DNA of 64,000 bases from Pelagibius sp. (GTDB lineage Bacteria; Pseudomonadota; Alphaproteobacteria; Kiloniellales; Kiloniellaceae), in contig NZ_JANQKD010000080.1 of the NCBI RefSeq assembly GCF_028281305.1, positions 86,572-150,571 on the forward strand, written 5' to 3'. Positions 16,331-27,021 of this stretch are shown one piece after another; position 1 is the stretch's first letter; each line of letters opens with the position of its first letter. The notes under the pieces were generated by a model. It worked only from the letters and a program-made list of their open reading frames with translations. It was not told the DNA's origin and ran no database searches. The position numbers and the translations under genes were made by a program.

Positions 16331-16473
16331 TGTTTTGCGCCAGCCCGGATTGATCCTCGCCGCCACTAGCCCAAGCTTGCCTTTGTCGCTTAAGCTGCTG
16401 TCCAAGAGCCTAAAGGGGGGGCTCAGGCTAGGCGTCGCTCGAATGGGCGCGGGCCCAAGAAGGAGCAGCAGGC

Positions 16474-16857
16474 ATGCGCATCTTGCACACCCCCGGGGGC
16501 ATCGCCCCGCCGTTCTCGCGCTACAGTCATGGCGTCGAAGCCAAGAACGTGAGCCGCTGGCTGTCGGTCTCCGGCCAGGTGGGCGTCGCCAGCGACGGCA
16601 ATCTGGCGGAAGGCGCGGCTGCCCAGATGGAACAGGCCTGGCGCAATATCTTCGAGGTCCTGGCCTCCGCCCGGATGGCGCCGGAGAACCTGGTCAAGAT
16701 CACGGCCTTCCTGACCAGCCGCGAGGACCTGGGCACCTTTCGGGAGGTGCGCGACCGCCTGCTGGGGGCCGCGCAGCCCGCCTCCAGCCTGGTTGTCGTC
16801 GCCGGCCTTGCCGATCCCGCCTGGCTGGTGGAGATCGAGGCGCTCGCGGCCGCCTGA
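16474..16857 (+). CDS. RidA (YjgF/UK114) family protein lacking the deaminase arginine
   Basis: 127 residues, the standard single-domain length. The ATG has AAGGAG 11 bp upstream. Conserved core: FSRYSHGVEAKNVSRWLSVSGQVGV, quoted in parts (RWLSVSGQVGV about 28-38), and NLVKITAFLTSREDLGTFRE (about 73-92). Classical RidA deaminates reactive enamines from PLP enzymes using an Arg in a PAR motif. At that site this protein has QPASSLVVV, so the arginine is replaced by Ser. It therefore belongs to a Rid subgroup whose activity is uncertain. Cytosolic, probably a trimer. Confidence 0.87.
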   Translation: MRILHTPGGIAPPFSRYSHGVEAKNVSRWLSVSGQVGVASDGNLAEGAAAQMEQAWRNIFEVLASARMAPENLVKITAFLTSREDLGTFREVRDRLLGAAQPASSLVVVAGLADPAWLVEIEALAAA

Positions 16858-16896
16858 CGGCGGCCCGCGGGCAGCCTCCTTGCTTCAGGACCGATC

Positions 16897-18042
16897 TCAG
16901 GTCACGGCAAGCGGGTTACCGGGGGACCCGGTCGCGCCCTTGATCGGCAGCGGTGCAAAGACATAGGCGAACTGCCAGGTGCCGTCGGCGGCCAGGCTCT
17001 CGAAATCGAGGTTCTCCTGCAGATAGATCCCGTGGCGGACCAGCAGTTCCTGATGCACCGGGAACACCTGGTTGCTGTCGGGATTGGGCACCACCTCGAC
17101 GCCCCAGGTGTCCGCACCCACCAGCGACACCTGCCGTTCGGCAAGGTAGCGGGCGGCCTCCATGCCGATGCCCGGCGCCCCATTGTTGTAGCGGGCGTTG
17201 TCTTCCTTCCACAGCAGGCCCCAGCCGGTGCGCACCATCACCACATCGCCGGGCGCAATGGCTTCGGCGGAGAGCCCCTGGCGCTCCAGCGCCGCCAGCA
17301 GGTCGGCCAGGGTGACTTCGGTGCCCGCCTCCAGCATGCCGCCCTTCAGGCCCATGACGTCGACCAGCAGGCCGGGGGTGAAGAAGGGTTTGACGTTTTC
17401 GACGCCCAGCTTCTTCAGCCCGTAGGGCGAGGCCGCTTCGGCCATGGTCACGCCGTTGTAGAGCCGCCGCCGGGTCTGCTCGCCCGGTGCGCCGGCCTCG
17501 ACGCCGATATGACCCAGACCGTCGAACTGGGTGCCGACCTGGCCGATTTCGGTGGCCAGGAACTCGTCGTTCCAGATGATCTTGTTGTCGCCGAAGGTGC
17601 CGCCGGTGGGCATGCCGGGCGTGCGCAGGGCGAAAACCCGTTCGCCGAACAGCGGCATGTCACGTTCGTAGACCCGGCCCAGGCTGTGCACCTTGCCTGT
17701 CCTGATCTGCTGGACGGCCGCCAGCGTCTTCTCCGGGGTCATGTGGTTGGAGGCGCCGGCCTGATCGTCGGGGCCCCAGCGCGAAGGCCACCACTTCTCG
17801 CCGATCGGCGTGTCGGCGGCGCCTGCGGTGCCGGGGGCGGCGATGCCCCCCAGGGCGGCGCTGGCCAACCCGAGTCCGGTCAATCCAAGCCCGGTTAATC
17901 CAAGCCTGGCGCCGGCCAGGAACCGGCGGCGCCCTGCTGCAACGCCTCCAGATGACTCCTTCACCGCGCCGTCGTCGGCGCCAACACATTTATGCGCCCC
18001 GGCCGCAGGTGCCGGGGACGTCCCATCTCCCTTGATACCCAT
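16897..18042 (-). CDS. exported cyclase family protein (kynurenine formamidase-like fold)
   Basis: 381 residues. The N-terminus carries a twin-arginine signal: GRRRFLAGARLGL (about 37-49) then a hydrophobic LGLTGLGLTGLGL stretch, ending around TAGAADT. The mature part matches the cyclase/kynurenine formamidase family (SLGRVYERDMPLFGERVF, then VGTQFDGLGHIG). The usual metal motif begins His-X-Gly-Thr; here it reads QVGTQFDGLGH, so the first His is Gln while the Asp and the second His remain. A GADTWGVEVVPNPDS segment also fits the family. It probably hydrolyses an amide or lactone in the periplasm. A 15-bp DNA repeat in the signal region encodes the LGLTG units. Confidence 0.82.
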   Translation of the reverse strand: MGIKGDGTSPAPAAGAHKCVGADDGAVKESSGGVAAGRRRFLAGARLGLTGLGLTGLGLASAALGGIAAPGTAGAADTPIGEKWWPSRWGPDDQAGASNHMTPEKTLAAVQQIRTGKVHSLGRVYERDMPLFGERVFALRTPGMPTGGTFGDNKIIWNDEFLATEIGQVGTQFDGLGHIGVEAGAPGEQTRRRLYNGVTMAEAASPYGLKKLGVENVKPFFTPGLLVDVMGLKGGMLEAGTEVTLADLLAALERQGLSAEAIAPGDVVMVRTGWGLLWKEDNARYNNGAPGIGMEAARYLAERQVSLVGADTWGVEVVPNPDSNQVFPVHQELLVRHGIYLQENLDFESLAADGTWQFAYVFAPLPIKGATGSPGNPLAVT

Positions 18043-18181
18043 AGTGGCTTGCCTCGCTTTGCTTGACAGTGGACCTGTTTCCGCCGGGCAACCCTTTGTT
18101 CGCCTTCCTTCCTCCTTTACGGTGCAGGTCCTCTTGCCCCCTGACAGAAGCGAGGGGAGATACGGACCGCTGGTTGCCGCT

Positions 18182-19615
18182 TCAGGCTGCCGTGCCGCCG
18201 ACGGTGATGGCGTCGATCAGCATGGTCGGTTGCCCAACCCCCACCGGCACCCCCTGGCCTTCCTTGCCGCAGGTGCCGACCCCGTCGTCCAGCTTCATGT
18301 CGTTGCCGATCATCCTGACCTTGGTCATGACATCCGGCCCGTTGCCGATCAGGGTCGCGCCCTTGACCGGTGCGCCGAGCTTGCCGTTCTCGATCAGATA
18401 GGCCTCGGTGCAGGAGAACACGAACTTGCCCGATGTGATGTCCACCTGGCCGCCGCCGAAATTGACTGCGAAGAGGCCGCGGTCGACGGAGGCAAGGATC
18501 TCGTCCGGGTCCTTGTCCCCGGCCAGCATGACCGTGTTGGTCATGCGCGGCATCGGGATGTGGGCGTAGCTCTGGCGCCGCCCGTTGCCGGTGGGCGTCA
18601 TGCCCATCAGCCGTGCATTCTGGCGGTCCTGCATGTAGCCCTTGAGGATGCCGTCCTCGATCAGCACCGTGGGCTGGGTCGGCGTGCCCTCGTCGTCGAT
18701 GGTCAGCGAACCGCGCCGGTCCTGCATGGTGCCGTCGTCCATCACCGTCACGCCCGGGGCGGCGACCCGCTCGCCCAGCAGGCCGGAGAAAGCCGAGGTC
18801 TTCTTGCGGTTGAAGTCGCCCTCCAGGCCGTGGCCCACCGCCTCGTGCAGCAGGATTCCCGGCCAGCCGGAGCCCAGCACAACGGGCATCTCGCCGGCCG
18901 GGGTGTCGACGGACTCCAGGTTCACCAGCGCGCGGCGCAGCGCCTCCTCGACGCCGGCCTGCCAGTAGACCGGGTCGAGCAGCAGGTTGTAGGCCAGCCG
19001 GCCGCCGCCGCCGTAGCCGCCCGCTTCCATGCGGTCGCCCTCGCCGACGACAACAGAGATGTTGAGGCGCACCAGCGGGCGGATGTCGGCCGCCCGCTCG
19101 CCGCCGGCGCGCAGGATCTGCACCGCCTGCCACTCGCCGGCCAGGGAGGCGCTCACCTGCTTGACCCGCGGGTCTTTGGCGCGGGCGAAGGCGTCGATCT
19201 CGGCCAGCAGCTTCACCTTGTCCTCGAAGGGCACGGCGGCAATCGGGTTGTCGTCGCGGTAGAGAATGCGGTTGGTGCGCGCCGGGCCGTCGGCCATGGT
19301 GCCGGAGTGGCCGGACTGCACCGCCCGCACGGTCTCCGCCGCGCGCTTCACCGCCGCCTCTGAAAGCTCGCTGGCATGGGCATAGCCGGCGGCCTCGCCG
19401 GCGATGGCGCGCAGGCCGAAGCCCTGCGAGGTGTCGAAGCTCGCCGACTTCAGCCGGCCGTCATCGAAGGCCAGGGCCTCGGACTGGCGGTATTCCAGGA
19501 ACAGCTCGCCGTCGTCGGCGCCGGTCAGCGCATCGTCGACAGCCGCCTCCAAGCGGCTGCGGTCGAGCCCGGCTTTGGTGTAGAAGAGCGCGTCGGTTTC
19601 GGCGAGGTGGGACAT
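18182..19615 (-). CDS. tldD: metalloprotease TldD
   Basis: 477 residues, the usual length. The metal-binding HEAVGHGLEGD motif lies at about residues 257-267; a glycine-rich YGGGGRLAYN segment precedes it. C-terminal features are GKFVFSCTEAYLIENG and TLIGNGPDVMTKV, typical of TldD rather than PmbA/TldE. With TldE it forms a heterodimeric protease that processes peptide modifiers and, in E. coli, unfolded peptides and CcdA antitoxin. tldE is not in the window. The gene is divergent from DUF3422 with a 159-bp gap. Cytosolic. Confidence 0.95.
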   Translation of the reverse strand: MSHLAETDALFYTKAGLDRSRLEAAVDDALTGADDGELFLEYRQSEALAFDDGRLKSASFDTSQGFGLRAIAGEAAGYAHASELSEAAVKRAAETVRAVQSGHSGTMADGPARTNRILYRDDNPIAAVPFEDKVKLLAEIDAFARAKDPRVKQVSASLAGEWQAVQILRAGGERAADIRPLVRLNISVVVGEGDRMEAGGYGGGGRLAYNLLLDPVYWQAGVEEALRRALVNLESVDTPAGEMPVVLGSGWPGILLHEAVGHGLEGDFNRKKTSAFSGLLGERVAAPGVTVMDDGTMQDRRGSLTIDDEGTPTQPTVLIEDGILKGYMQDRQNARLMGMTPTGNGRRQSYAHIPMPRMTNTVMLAGDKDPDEILASVDRGLFAVNFGGGQVDITSGKFVFSCTEAYLIENGKLGAPVKGATLIGNGPDVMTKVRMIGNDMKLDDGVGTCGKEGQGVPVGVGQPTMLIDAITVGGTAA

Positions 19616-19774
19616 GCAGAGATCTCCAGGATCCGCTTGAGGTCTGGCAAAGTGCCGTTAGCTTGCCTCAATATGGGGGCCGGCGGCCAGGATATCATCC
19701 CTTGGCCGGACCGCCGGGGCGCCGCCAGAGCGCCCGCGAGGGGAATTCTGAAGGGATAAGAGGGGGCGACAGCC

Positions 19775-21082
19775 GTGATCGACGGAATGCGGGACCATCC
19801 GCTGCGGGGGACCTTGAATGCCGAGGTGCATTCGCGGCCTTTCGCCAGCCTGCAGTCGCCCGAGCGCATAACCCATCTGGCCTTGCTGTCCGGGGAGCGC
19901 TCCGCCGAGCGCGACCGCCAGCATGTCGCCGCGCTCTGCACGCGTTTCGGCCTTCCTGCGCCGGGCGCCGGCGACAACCACTTCATGGTCGACCTCGGCG
20001 ACTTCCGCCTGAAGTGGGAGCGCCATACGGAATTTTCGACCTATACGTTTTTCCAGAACGGCACCTTCGAGGCAGAGGCTTTCAGCGGTTTTGCCCTCGA
20101 CCGGGTGCCGCGGGACTGGGTCATCGGGCTGCCCGGGGACCTGCTGGTCGGGGTGCACCTGGATCTGCTGACCCGTGACGCGCCCGCGCCCGACGCGGCC
20201 GCCCTGGTCCGTCATTTCGGACACGACAACATCATCGGCAGCCAGGTCTCCGGCGGTTCCGCCGAGGTCTGGATGGACTTCACCGTCCAGGCCGACGGTT
20301 TCGCCCGTATTCTGCTGCGCGACCGCACCCTGAAACCGCGTCAGGCAGGACGGCTGGTCCAGCGCCTGCTGGAGATCGAGACCTACCGCATGATGGCGCT
20401 GCTCGCCTTTCCTGCCGCCAAGCGGCACGGCGGCGCGCTGGCGGAGACCGGCGAGCGGCTGACCGGGATTACGGGGCGCATGACCGAGATCGAGGGCATG
20501 GGCGAGGAGCGCCGGCTGCTCGACGAACTGACCGCCTTTTCCTCCGAGATCGAAGACGTCGCCGCCGCCACCAACTACCGCTTCGGCGCCGCCCGGGCCT
20601 ACTACGCCCTGGTGCGCCGCCGGGTCGAAGAGCTGCGTGAGCAGAGGGTCGAAGGCCTGCAGACCATCGAGGAGTTCGTCGACCGCCGCTTGGCCCCGGC
20701 GATGCGCACCTGCGAGGCGGTCTCAGAACGGCTGGAAACTCTCTCCCGGCGCGTCGCCCGGGCCAGCGAGCTGCTGCGCACCCGGGTCGACATCCAGCTC
20801 GAGGCGCAGAACAGGGATCTGCTGATCTCCATGGACCGCCGGGCCAGGCTGCAGCTCCGCCTGCAGGAAACGGTCGAAGGGCTCTCTGTCGCGGCCATTA
20901 CCTATTACCTGGCCAGCCTTGTCGGGTATCTGGCCAAGGCCCTGAAGGAAGCCGGGCTGCCGGTAAACCCGGCGATCGCGGCGGGTGTCTCGGTTCCGGT
21001 GGTCGCTATCCTGGTATGGCTCGGGGTGCGGCGCCTGCGGCGAATCGTCAATCGCGAACAGGGCGCCGGCGACTCCGGCTGA
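19775..21082 (+). CDS. DUF3422 family membrane-anchored protein
   Basis: 435 residues from a GTG at 19775. The N-terminal half has family motifs (LNAEVHSRPFASL about 14-26, KWERHTEFSTYTFF about 79-92, QVSGGSAEVWMDF). A coiled-coil region follows (about 230-370), then two C-terminal transmembrane helices (about 372-395 and 398-420) with a short positively charged tail. This matches the DUF3422 family of alpha- and betaproteobacteria, which resembles CorA-like or Rhomboid-adjacent sensors but has no known function. The layout (large cytosolic domain, coil, hairpin in the membrane) suggests an oligomeric membrane sensor or channel. Monocistronic, 280 bp before coxB. Confidence 0.85.
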   Translation: MIDGMRDHPLRGTLNAEVHSRPFASLQSPERITHLALLSGERSAERDRQHVAALCTRFGLPAPGAGDNHFMVDLGDFRLKWERHTEFSTYTFFQNGTFEAEAFSGFALDRVPRDWVIGLPGDLLVGVHLDLLTRDAPAPDAAALVRHFGHDNIIGSQVSGGSAEVWMDFTVQADGFARILLRDRTLKPRQAGRLVQRLLEIETYRMMALLAFPAAKRHGGALAETGERLTGITGRMTEIEGMGEERRLLDELTAFSSEIEDVAAATNYRFGAARAYYALVRRRVEELREQRVEGLQTIEEFVDRRLAPAMRTCEAVSERLETLSRRVARASELLRTRVDIQLEAQNRDLLISMDRRARLQLRLQETVEGLSVAAITYYLASLVGYLAKALKEAGLPVNPAIAAGVSVPVVAILVWLGVRRLRRIVNREQGAGDSG

Positions 21083-21362
21083 AACCCTCCGGAGGAGGGC
21101 CTGCGGCCGGATTGCGGCATTCGGTCGCACCGGCCAACAAGGCTCGCCACCTGCGCTATCCTGGGACGATAGCAGGAGAGGGGAAAGGCAGTCTTTCGGC
21201 GGCTTTCCCCTTTCTTGCGGAGCAAACTTGCATGGGTTAGGTTGCGCGCGCAGTGGCGGATCAGGCACCTCGACAGGGGAATCCCGGCGGATCGCAGTCG
21301 ATCGACGGGGCTGGCATGGGGGAGACCGCTCTGCTTCGCGGGAAAGATTGGGATAGCTTGCT

Positions 21363-23839
<2,477 letters not shown>

Positions 23840-23864
23840 GGCCCGGGGTTGGCAAAGGAGGACC

Positions 23865-23909
23865 ATGACCTGGCTTTGGGCGACAGAAGGAAAGCTGTGG
23901 CGTGAGTGA
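23865..23909 (+). CDS. possible 14-residue leader frame coupled to ctaB
   Basis: An ATG at 23865 follows AAAGGAGG by only a few bases, the strongest ribosome site in this operon, and opens a frame of 14 codons ([14 protein letters not shown]). Its TGA at 23907 overlaps the GTG start of ctaB (23902) by eight bases in another frame. ctaB itself has only a moderate AGAAGGAAAG site further upstream. Translation of the leader would deliver ribosomes to the ctaB start. Whether the peptide itself matters is unknown, and it may be only a coupling device. Confidence 0.35.
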   Translation: MTWLWATEGKLWRE

Positions 23910-24891
23910 CGCGACGATCGGTATCGCGGCGGGCGGGGCCTCCCTGGCGGGGGCCTCTGCCGTACGCAGCGGCCGGGTTTCGGACTATTTCGCCCTTCTG
24001 AAACCGCGGGTGATGACGCTTGTGGTGTTCAGCGGCTTTGCCGGCCTCTACGCCGCGCCGGGGACGATTCACCCCTTCCTGGCAGCGGTGGCGGTGCTCT
24101 GCATCGCCGTCGGCGCCGGTGCCGCCGGGGCCATCAACATGTGGTACGAGCGCGACATCGACGCGGTGATGGACCGCACCCGCGGCCGCCCGTTGCCGCG
24201 CGGGCGCATCGCCCCGCAGGAGGCCTTGGCCTTCGGGGTGATCCTCAGCCTCCTGTCCGTGATGCTGATGGGCCTGGCCCTCAACTGGGCGGCGGCGGCG
24301 CTGCTGGCTCTGGCCAATGCGTTTTACGTCTTCGTCTACACCATCTGGCTGAAGCGCCGCACGCCGCAGAACATCGTTATCGGCGGCGCCGCGGGGGCCT
24401 TTCCGCCCATGATCGGCTGGGCTGCCGTGACCGGCGGGGTGGATCTTCAATCCATCGCGCTCTTCGCCCTGATCTTCGTATGGACGCCGCCCCACTTCTG
24501 GGCGCTGGCGCTCTACCGCCAGATCGACTACGCCAAGGCCAAGGTGCCGATGCTGCCGGTGGTGGCGGGCAAGGCGGCGACCAAGCGTCAGATTCTGCTC
24601 TACAGCCTGCTGCTGGCGCCGCTCGGTCTGGCGCCGGCGCTGCTCGGCACCGCAGGGGCGGTCTACGGCCTGGTGGCGGCTGCCATGGGCGCCTTCTTCG
24701 TGCTGCTGGCGCTGCGGGTGCTGCGGGACGAAAGCGACCGCGCCGCCAAGCAGCTCTTCGGCTTCTCGATCCTCTATCTTTTCGTTCTGTTCAGCCTGAT
24801 CATCGTTGACCGGGCGCCGGGTATGCTGGCGCCGGACCTCTTGGCCGATGCGGCGGGCCTGCTGCTGGCGTCGTCCGGGTTTGCGGGATGA
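23902..24891 (+). CDS. ctaB: protohaem IX farnesyltransferase (haem O synthase)
   Basis: 329 residues from a GTG at 23902. A UbiA-superfamily prenyltransferase with about nine transmembrane helices: first Asp motif [20 protein letters not shown] (about 80-99) and second [14 protein letters not shown] (about 207-220). It converts haem B to haem O, the precursor of haem A needed by coxA. The start overlaps a 14-codon frame with an excellent ribosome site. The stop overlaps the next small gene as ATGA. The N-terminal 25 residues are an Ala/Gly-rich extension. Confidence 0.95.
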   Translation: MSDATIGIAAGGASLAGASAVRSGRVSDYFALLKPRVMTLVVFSGFAGLYAAPGTIHPFLAAVAVLCIAVGAGAAGAINMWYERDIDAVMDRTRGRPLPRGRIAPQEALAFGVILSLLSVMLMGLALNWAAAALLALANAFYVFVYTIWLKRRTPQNIVIGGAAGAFPPMIGWAAVTGGVDLQSIALFALIFVWTPPHFWALALYRQIDYAKAKVPMLPVVAGKAATKRQILLYSLLLAPLGLAPALLGTAGAVYGLVAAAMGAFFVLLALRVLRDESDRAAKQLFGFSILYLFVLFSLIIVDRAPGMLAPDLLADAAGLLLASSGFAG

Positions 24892-25031
24892 GCGTGATGG
24901 ACGATCAGGACGAAAAAGAAAGACTGCGTCAGCAGAAAATCAAGAACTGGGCGCTGCTGGCGGTCCTGGTGACCTTTGTGGTCGTGGTTTACTTTGTTTC
25001 CCTGATCCGGATGGGCGGAGGTGGCGAATGA
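24888..25031 (+). CDS. 47-residue single-span membrane protein of the cox operon
   Basis: The frame starts at ATG 24888, overlapping the ctaB stop (ATGA), and ends with TGA at 25029-25031, overlapping the ctaG start. The product begins [20 protein letters not shown], has one transmembrane helix (about residues 21-40, rich in Leu and Val), and ends RMGGGGE. It is squeezed between ctaB and ctaG with overlaps on both sides, and alphaproteobacterial cox operons commonly carry such a tiny gene here. It is too short for usual gene-calling cut-offs. It is probably an assembly factor for the oxidase; this role is inferred from position only. Confidence 0.85.
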   Translation: MSVMDDQDEKERLRQQKIKNWALLAVLVTFVVVVYFVSLIRMGGGGE

Positions 25032-25669
25032 CCGACAGATCGACGGGCGAAGAGCGGCAGGCGCGGAGCAACGGACGCGTTGCCTTTATCTGCGTGAGCG
25101 TCGTGGTCGCGATGATCGGCCTGTCCTATGCCTCGGTTCCGCTCTACGAGTTGTTCTGCCGGGTGACCGGCTTCGGCGGCACCACCCAGGTTGCCGAAAG
25201 CATGCCGGAACAGGTTGGCGAGCGCATGATCACCGTGCGCTTCAACGCCGATATCAGCCCCGACCTGCCCTGGGCTTTCCAGCCCATCGAGCGCGAGATG
25301 CAGGTGCGTGTCGGGGAGGCGGGCCTCGCTTTCTACCGCGCCACCAACCAGGCGGTGCAGAGAAACGCCGGCACCGCGACCTTCAACGTCACGCCGCTGA
25401 AGGCCGGGCAGTACTTCAACAAGGTCGCCTGCTTCTGCTTTACCGAGCAGCAGCTTTCGTCCGGCGAGTCCATGGACATGGCGGTCAGTTTCTTCGTCGA
25501 TCCGGCGATCGAGGAAGACCGCAATCTGGATGACGTGAAGACCATTACTCTCTCCTACACCTTCTTCCCTGACCTCGATGCGGTAGTCGAGCAGCCGGTC
25601 GGCGACCTGTCACAGGCAGAGCCGGGTGCCGGTCGGGGAACGAGGGTGCCGGAGACTTCAGTGAATTGA
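25028..25669 (+). CDS. ctaG: cytochrome c oxidase assembly protein CtaG/Cox11
   Basis: 213 residues from ATG 25028, which overlaps the upstream small gene. One N-terminal transmembrane helix (about 18-38, ending at SYASVPLYELFCRVTGFGGT) anchors a periplasmic immunoglobulin-like domain. The copper-binding motif is CFCFTEQQL near residues 137-145, preceded by YFNKVA. It delivers copper to the CuB site of subunit I. The C-terminal tail (about 195-213) is longer than average and Gly/Pro-rich. The stop overlaps a 21-codon frame that leads to coxC. Confidence 0.96.
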   Translation: MTDRSTGEERQARSNGRVAFICVSVVVAMIGLSYASVPLYELFCRVTGFGGTTQVAESMPEQVGERMITVRFNADISPDLPWAFQPIEREMQVRVGEAGLAFYRATNQAVQRNAGTATFNVTPLKAGQYFNKVACFCFTEQQLSSGESMDMAVSFFVDPAIEEDRNLDDVKTITLSYTFFPDLDAVVEQPVGDLSQAEPGAGRGTRVPETSVN

Positions 25670-25734
25670 TGGCGGCCCAGTCAAGAGACTTGGCAAAAGC
25701 GCTGCCGGCAGTAATCAAGCGGGGAAGATCATGA
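25669..25734 (+). CDS. possible 21-residue coupling frame between ctaG and coxC
   Basis: An ATG at 25669 shares a base with the ctaG stop (TGATG) and opens 21 codons (MAAQSRDLAKALPAVIKRGR then S) ending with TGA at 25732-25734, which overlaps the coxC ATG (ATGA). The frame exactly bridges the 61-bp gap between ctaG and coxC. It could allow terminating ribosomes to reach coxC. There is no evidence that the peptide has its own role. Confidence 0.3.
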   Translation: MAAQSRDLAKALPAVIKRGRS

Positions 25735-26549
25735 GTGCAGGCCACGAACAGAACCATCCCTATCACCTGGTGGACCCCAGCCCCTGGCCGTTTTTCGGGG
25801 CGATAGCCGGCGGTGTGCTGGCGACCGGCATGGTGCTGTTCATGCACGACGTCACGCCCTGGCTGCTGCCGCTCGGCGTCGTACTGGTGGCGGCTACCAT
25901 GGTCTTCTGGTGGCGCGAGGTCATTAACGAGGCCACCCACCAGGGCCACCACAACAAGGTGGTCCAGCTCGGCCTGCGCTACGGCATGGTCCTGTTCATT
26001 GCCTCGGAGGTGATGTTCTTCGCCGCCTTCTTCTGGGCCTTCTTCGATGCCAGCCTGTTTGCCGGCGAAGCCCAGCAGTTCGAGCGGGTCGAACACACCG
26101 GCGGCGTCTGGCCGCCGGTCGGCGTCGAGGTCTTCCCAGCCTTCCACCTGCCGTTCCTCAACACCATGATCTTGCTGCTGTCCGGCTGCACGGTGACCTG
26201 GGCGCACCACGCGCTGCTCCACGGCGACCGCCAGGGTCTGCTGCAGGGCCTGGGGGTCACCATCTTCCTGGGCGCCCTCTTCACCGCCGTGCAGATCTAC
26301 GAGTACGGCCACGCGGCCTTCGGCTTCACCGACGGGATCTATTCCTCGACCTTCTACATGGCGACTGGTTTCCACGGCTTCCACGTGCTGGTCGGCACCA
26401 TCTTCCTGATCGTCTGCTGGTTCCGCGCCTACCTGGGCCACTTCAAGCCGGACCACCACTTCGGCTTCGAGGCGGCGGCCTGGTACTGGCATTTCGTCGA
26501 CGTGGTATGGCTGTTCCTCTTCGTCTGCGTCTATTGGTGGGGCGGCTGA
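25731..26549 (+). CDS. coxC: cytochrome c oxidase subunit III
   Basis: 272 residues, seven transmembrane helices. Typical segments are HPYHLVDPSPWPFFGAI near the start, WWREVINEATHQGHHNKVVQ (about 63-82), FIASEVMFFAAFFWAFFDAS (about 89-108) and the terminal FEAAAWYWHFVDVVWLFLF. The Glu in ASEVMFF is the conserved lipid/O2-pathway residue. It stabilises subunit I and the proton-uptake route. GGGGAAG lies just upstream of the ATG. The next gene, DUF983, follows after 58 bp. Confidence 0.97.
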   Translation: MSAGHEQNHPYHLVDPSPWPFFGAIAGGVLATGMVLFMHDVTPWLLPLGVVLVAATMVFWWREVINEATHQGHHNKVVQLGLRYGMVLFIASEVMFFAAFFWAFFDASLFAGEAQQFERVEHTGGVWPPVGVEVFPAFHLPFLNTMILLLSGCTVTWAHHALLHGDRQGLLQGLGVTIFLGALFTAVQIYEYGHAAFGFTDGIYSSTFYMATGFHGFHVLVGTIFLIVCWFRAYLGHFKPDHHFGFEAAAWYWHFVDVVWLFLFVCVYWWGG

Positions 26550-26607
26550 CCGCCTGCGACGGCCGGGGGCCGAAGCCACCGTCCATACCGGCCGCGGGGG
26601 CGCCGTC

Positions 26608-27021
26608 ATGACGGCGCCCCGCGAGCCCGCGGGACCGCAGAAAACACCCAAAAGCTATCCGCCGCTCTCGCCGTTCCGCACCGGGCTGGCGAGCCGCTGC
26701 CCGCGCTGCGGACAAGGCCGCCTCTTTGCCGGCTTCCTCACGGTGGCGCCGCGCTGTACGGTCTGCGGCCTGGACCTCAGCAAGCAGGACAGCGGCGACG
26801 GGCCTGCCGTCTTCATCATCTTCATCCTCGGCGCCATCGTGGTGCCGCTGGTGTTCTGGGTCGAGTTCACCTACGAACCGCCCATCTGGCTGCACATGGT
26901 GATCTGGGTACCGGTCATCCTGGGCGGCGCGCTTGGCTTGTTGCGGCCGATGAAGGCGGTCATGATTGCCCTGCAGTTCCGCAACAAGGCCAGCGATACG
27001 GGAACCGTGGATTATGACTGA
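26608..27021 (+). CDS. DUF983 membrane protein
   Basis: 137 residues. A pair of CXXC motifs (RCPRCGQGRLF about 31-41 and PRCTVCGLDLS about 47-58) forms a likely zinc ribbon in the cytosol. Two transmembrane helices follow (about 68-88 and 96-113). DUF983 proteins are regularly encoded between coxC and SURF1 in alphaproteobacterial oxidase operons and are thought to assist assembly; the mechanism is unknown. It overlaps SURF1 by eight bases. Confidence 0.92.
   Translation: MTAPREPAGPQKTPKSYPPLSPFRTGLASRCPRCGQGRLFAGFLTVAPRCTVCGLDLSKQDSGDGPAVFIIFILGAIVVPLVFWVEFTYEPPIWLHMVIWVPVILGGALGLLRPMKAVMIALQFRNKASDTGTVDYD

Noticed and set aside
15764..16405. Long N-terminal extension of the exported protein at 15011 (464 codons in all)
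   Set aside because: The extension crosses a tandem repeat and the divergent gene; the ATG at 15763 gives a proper signal peptide and ribosome site.
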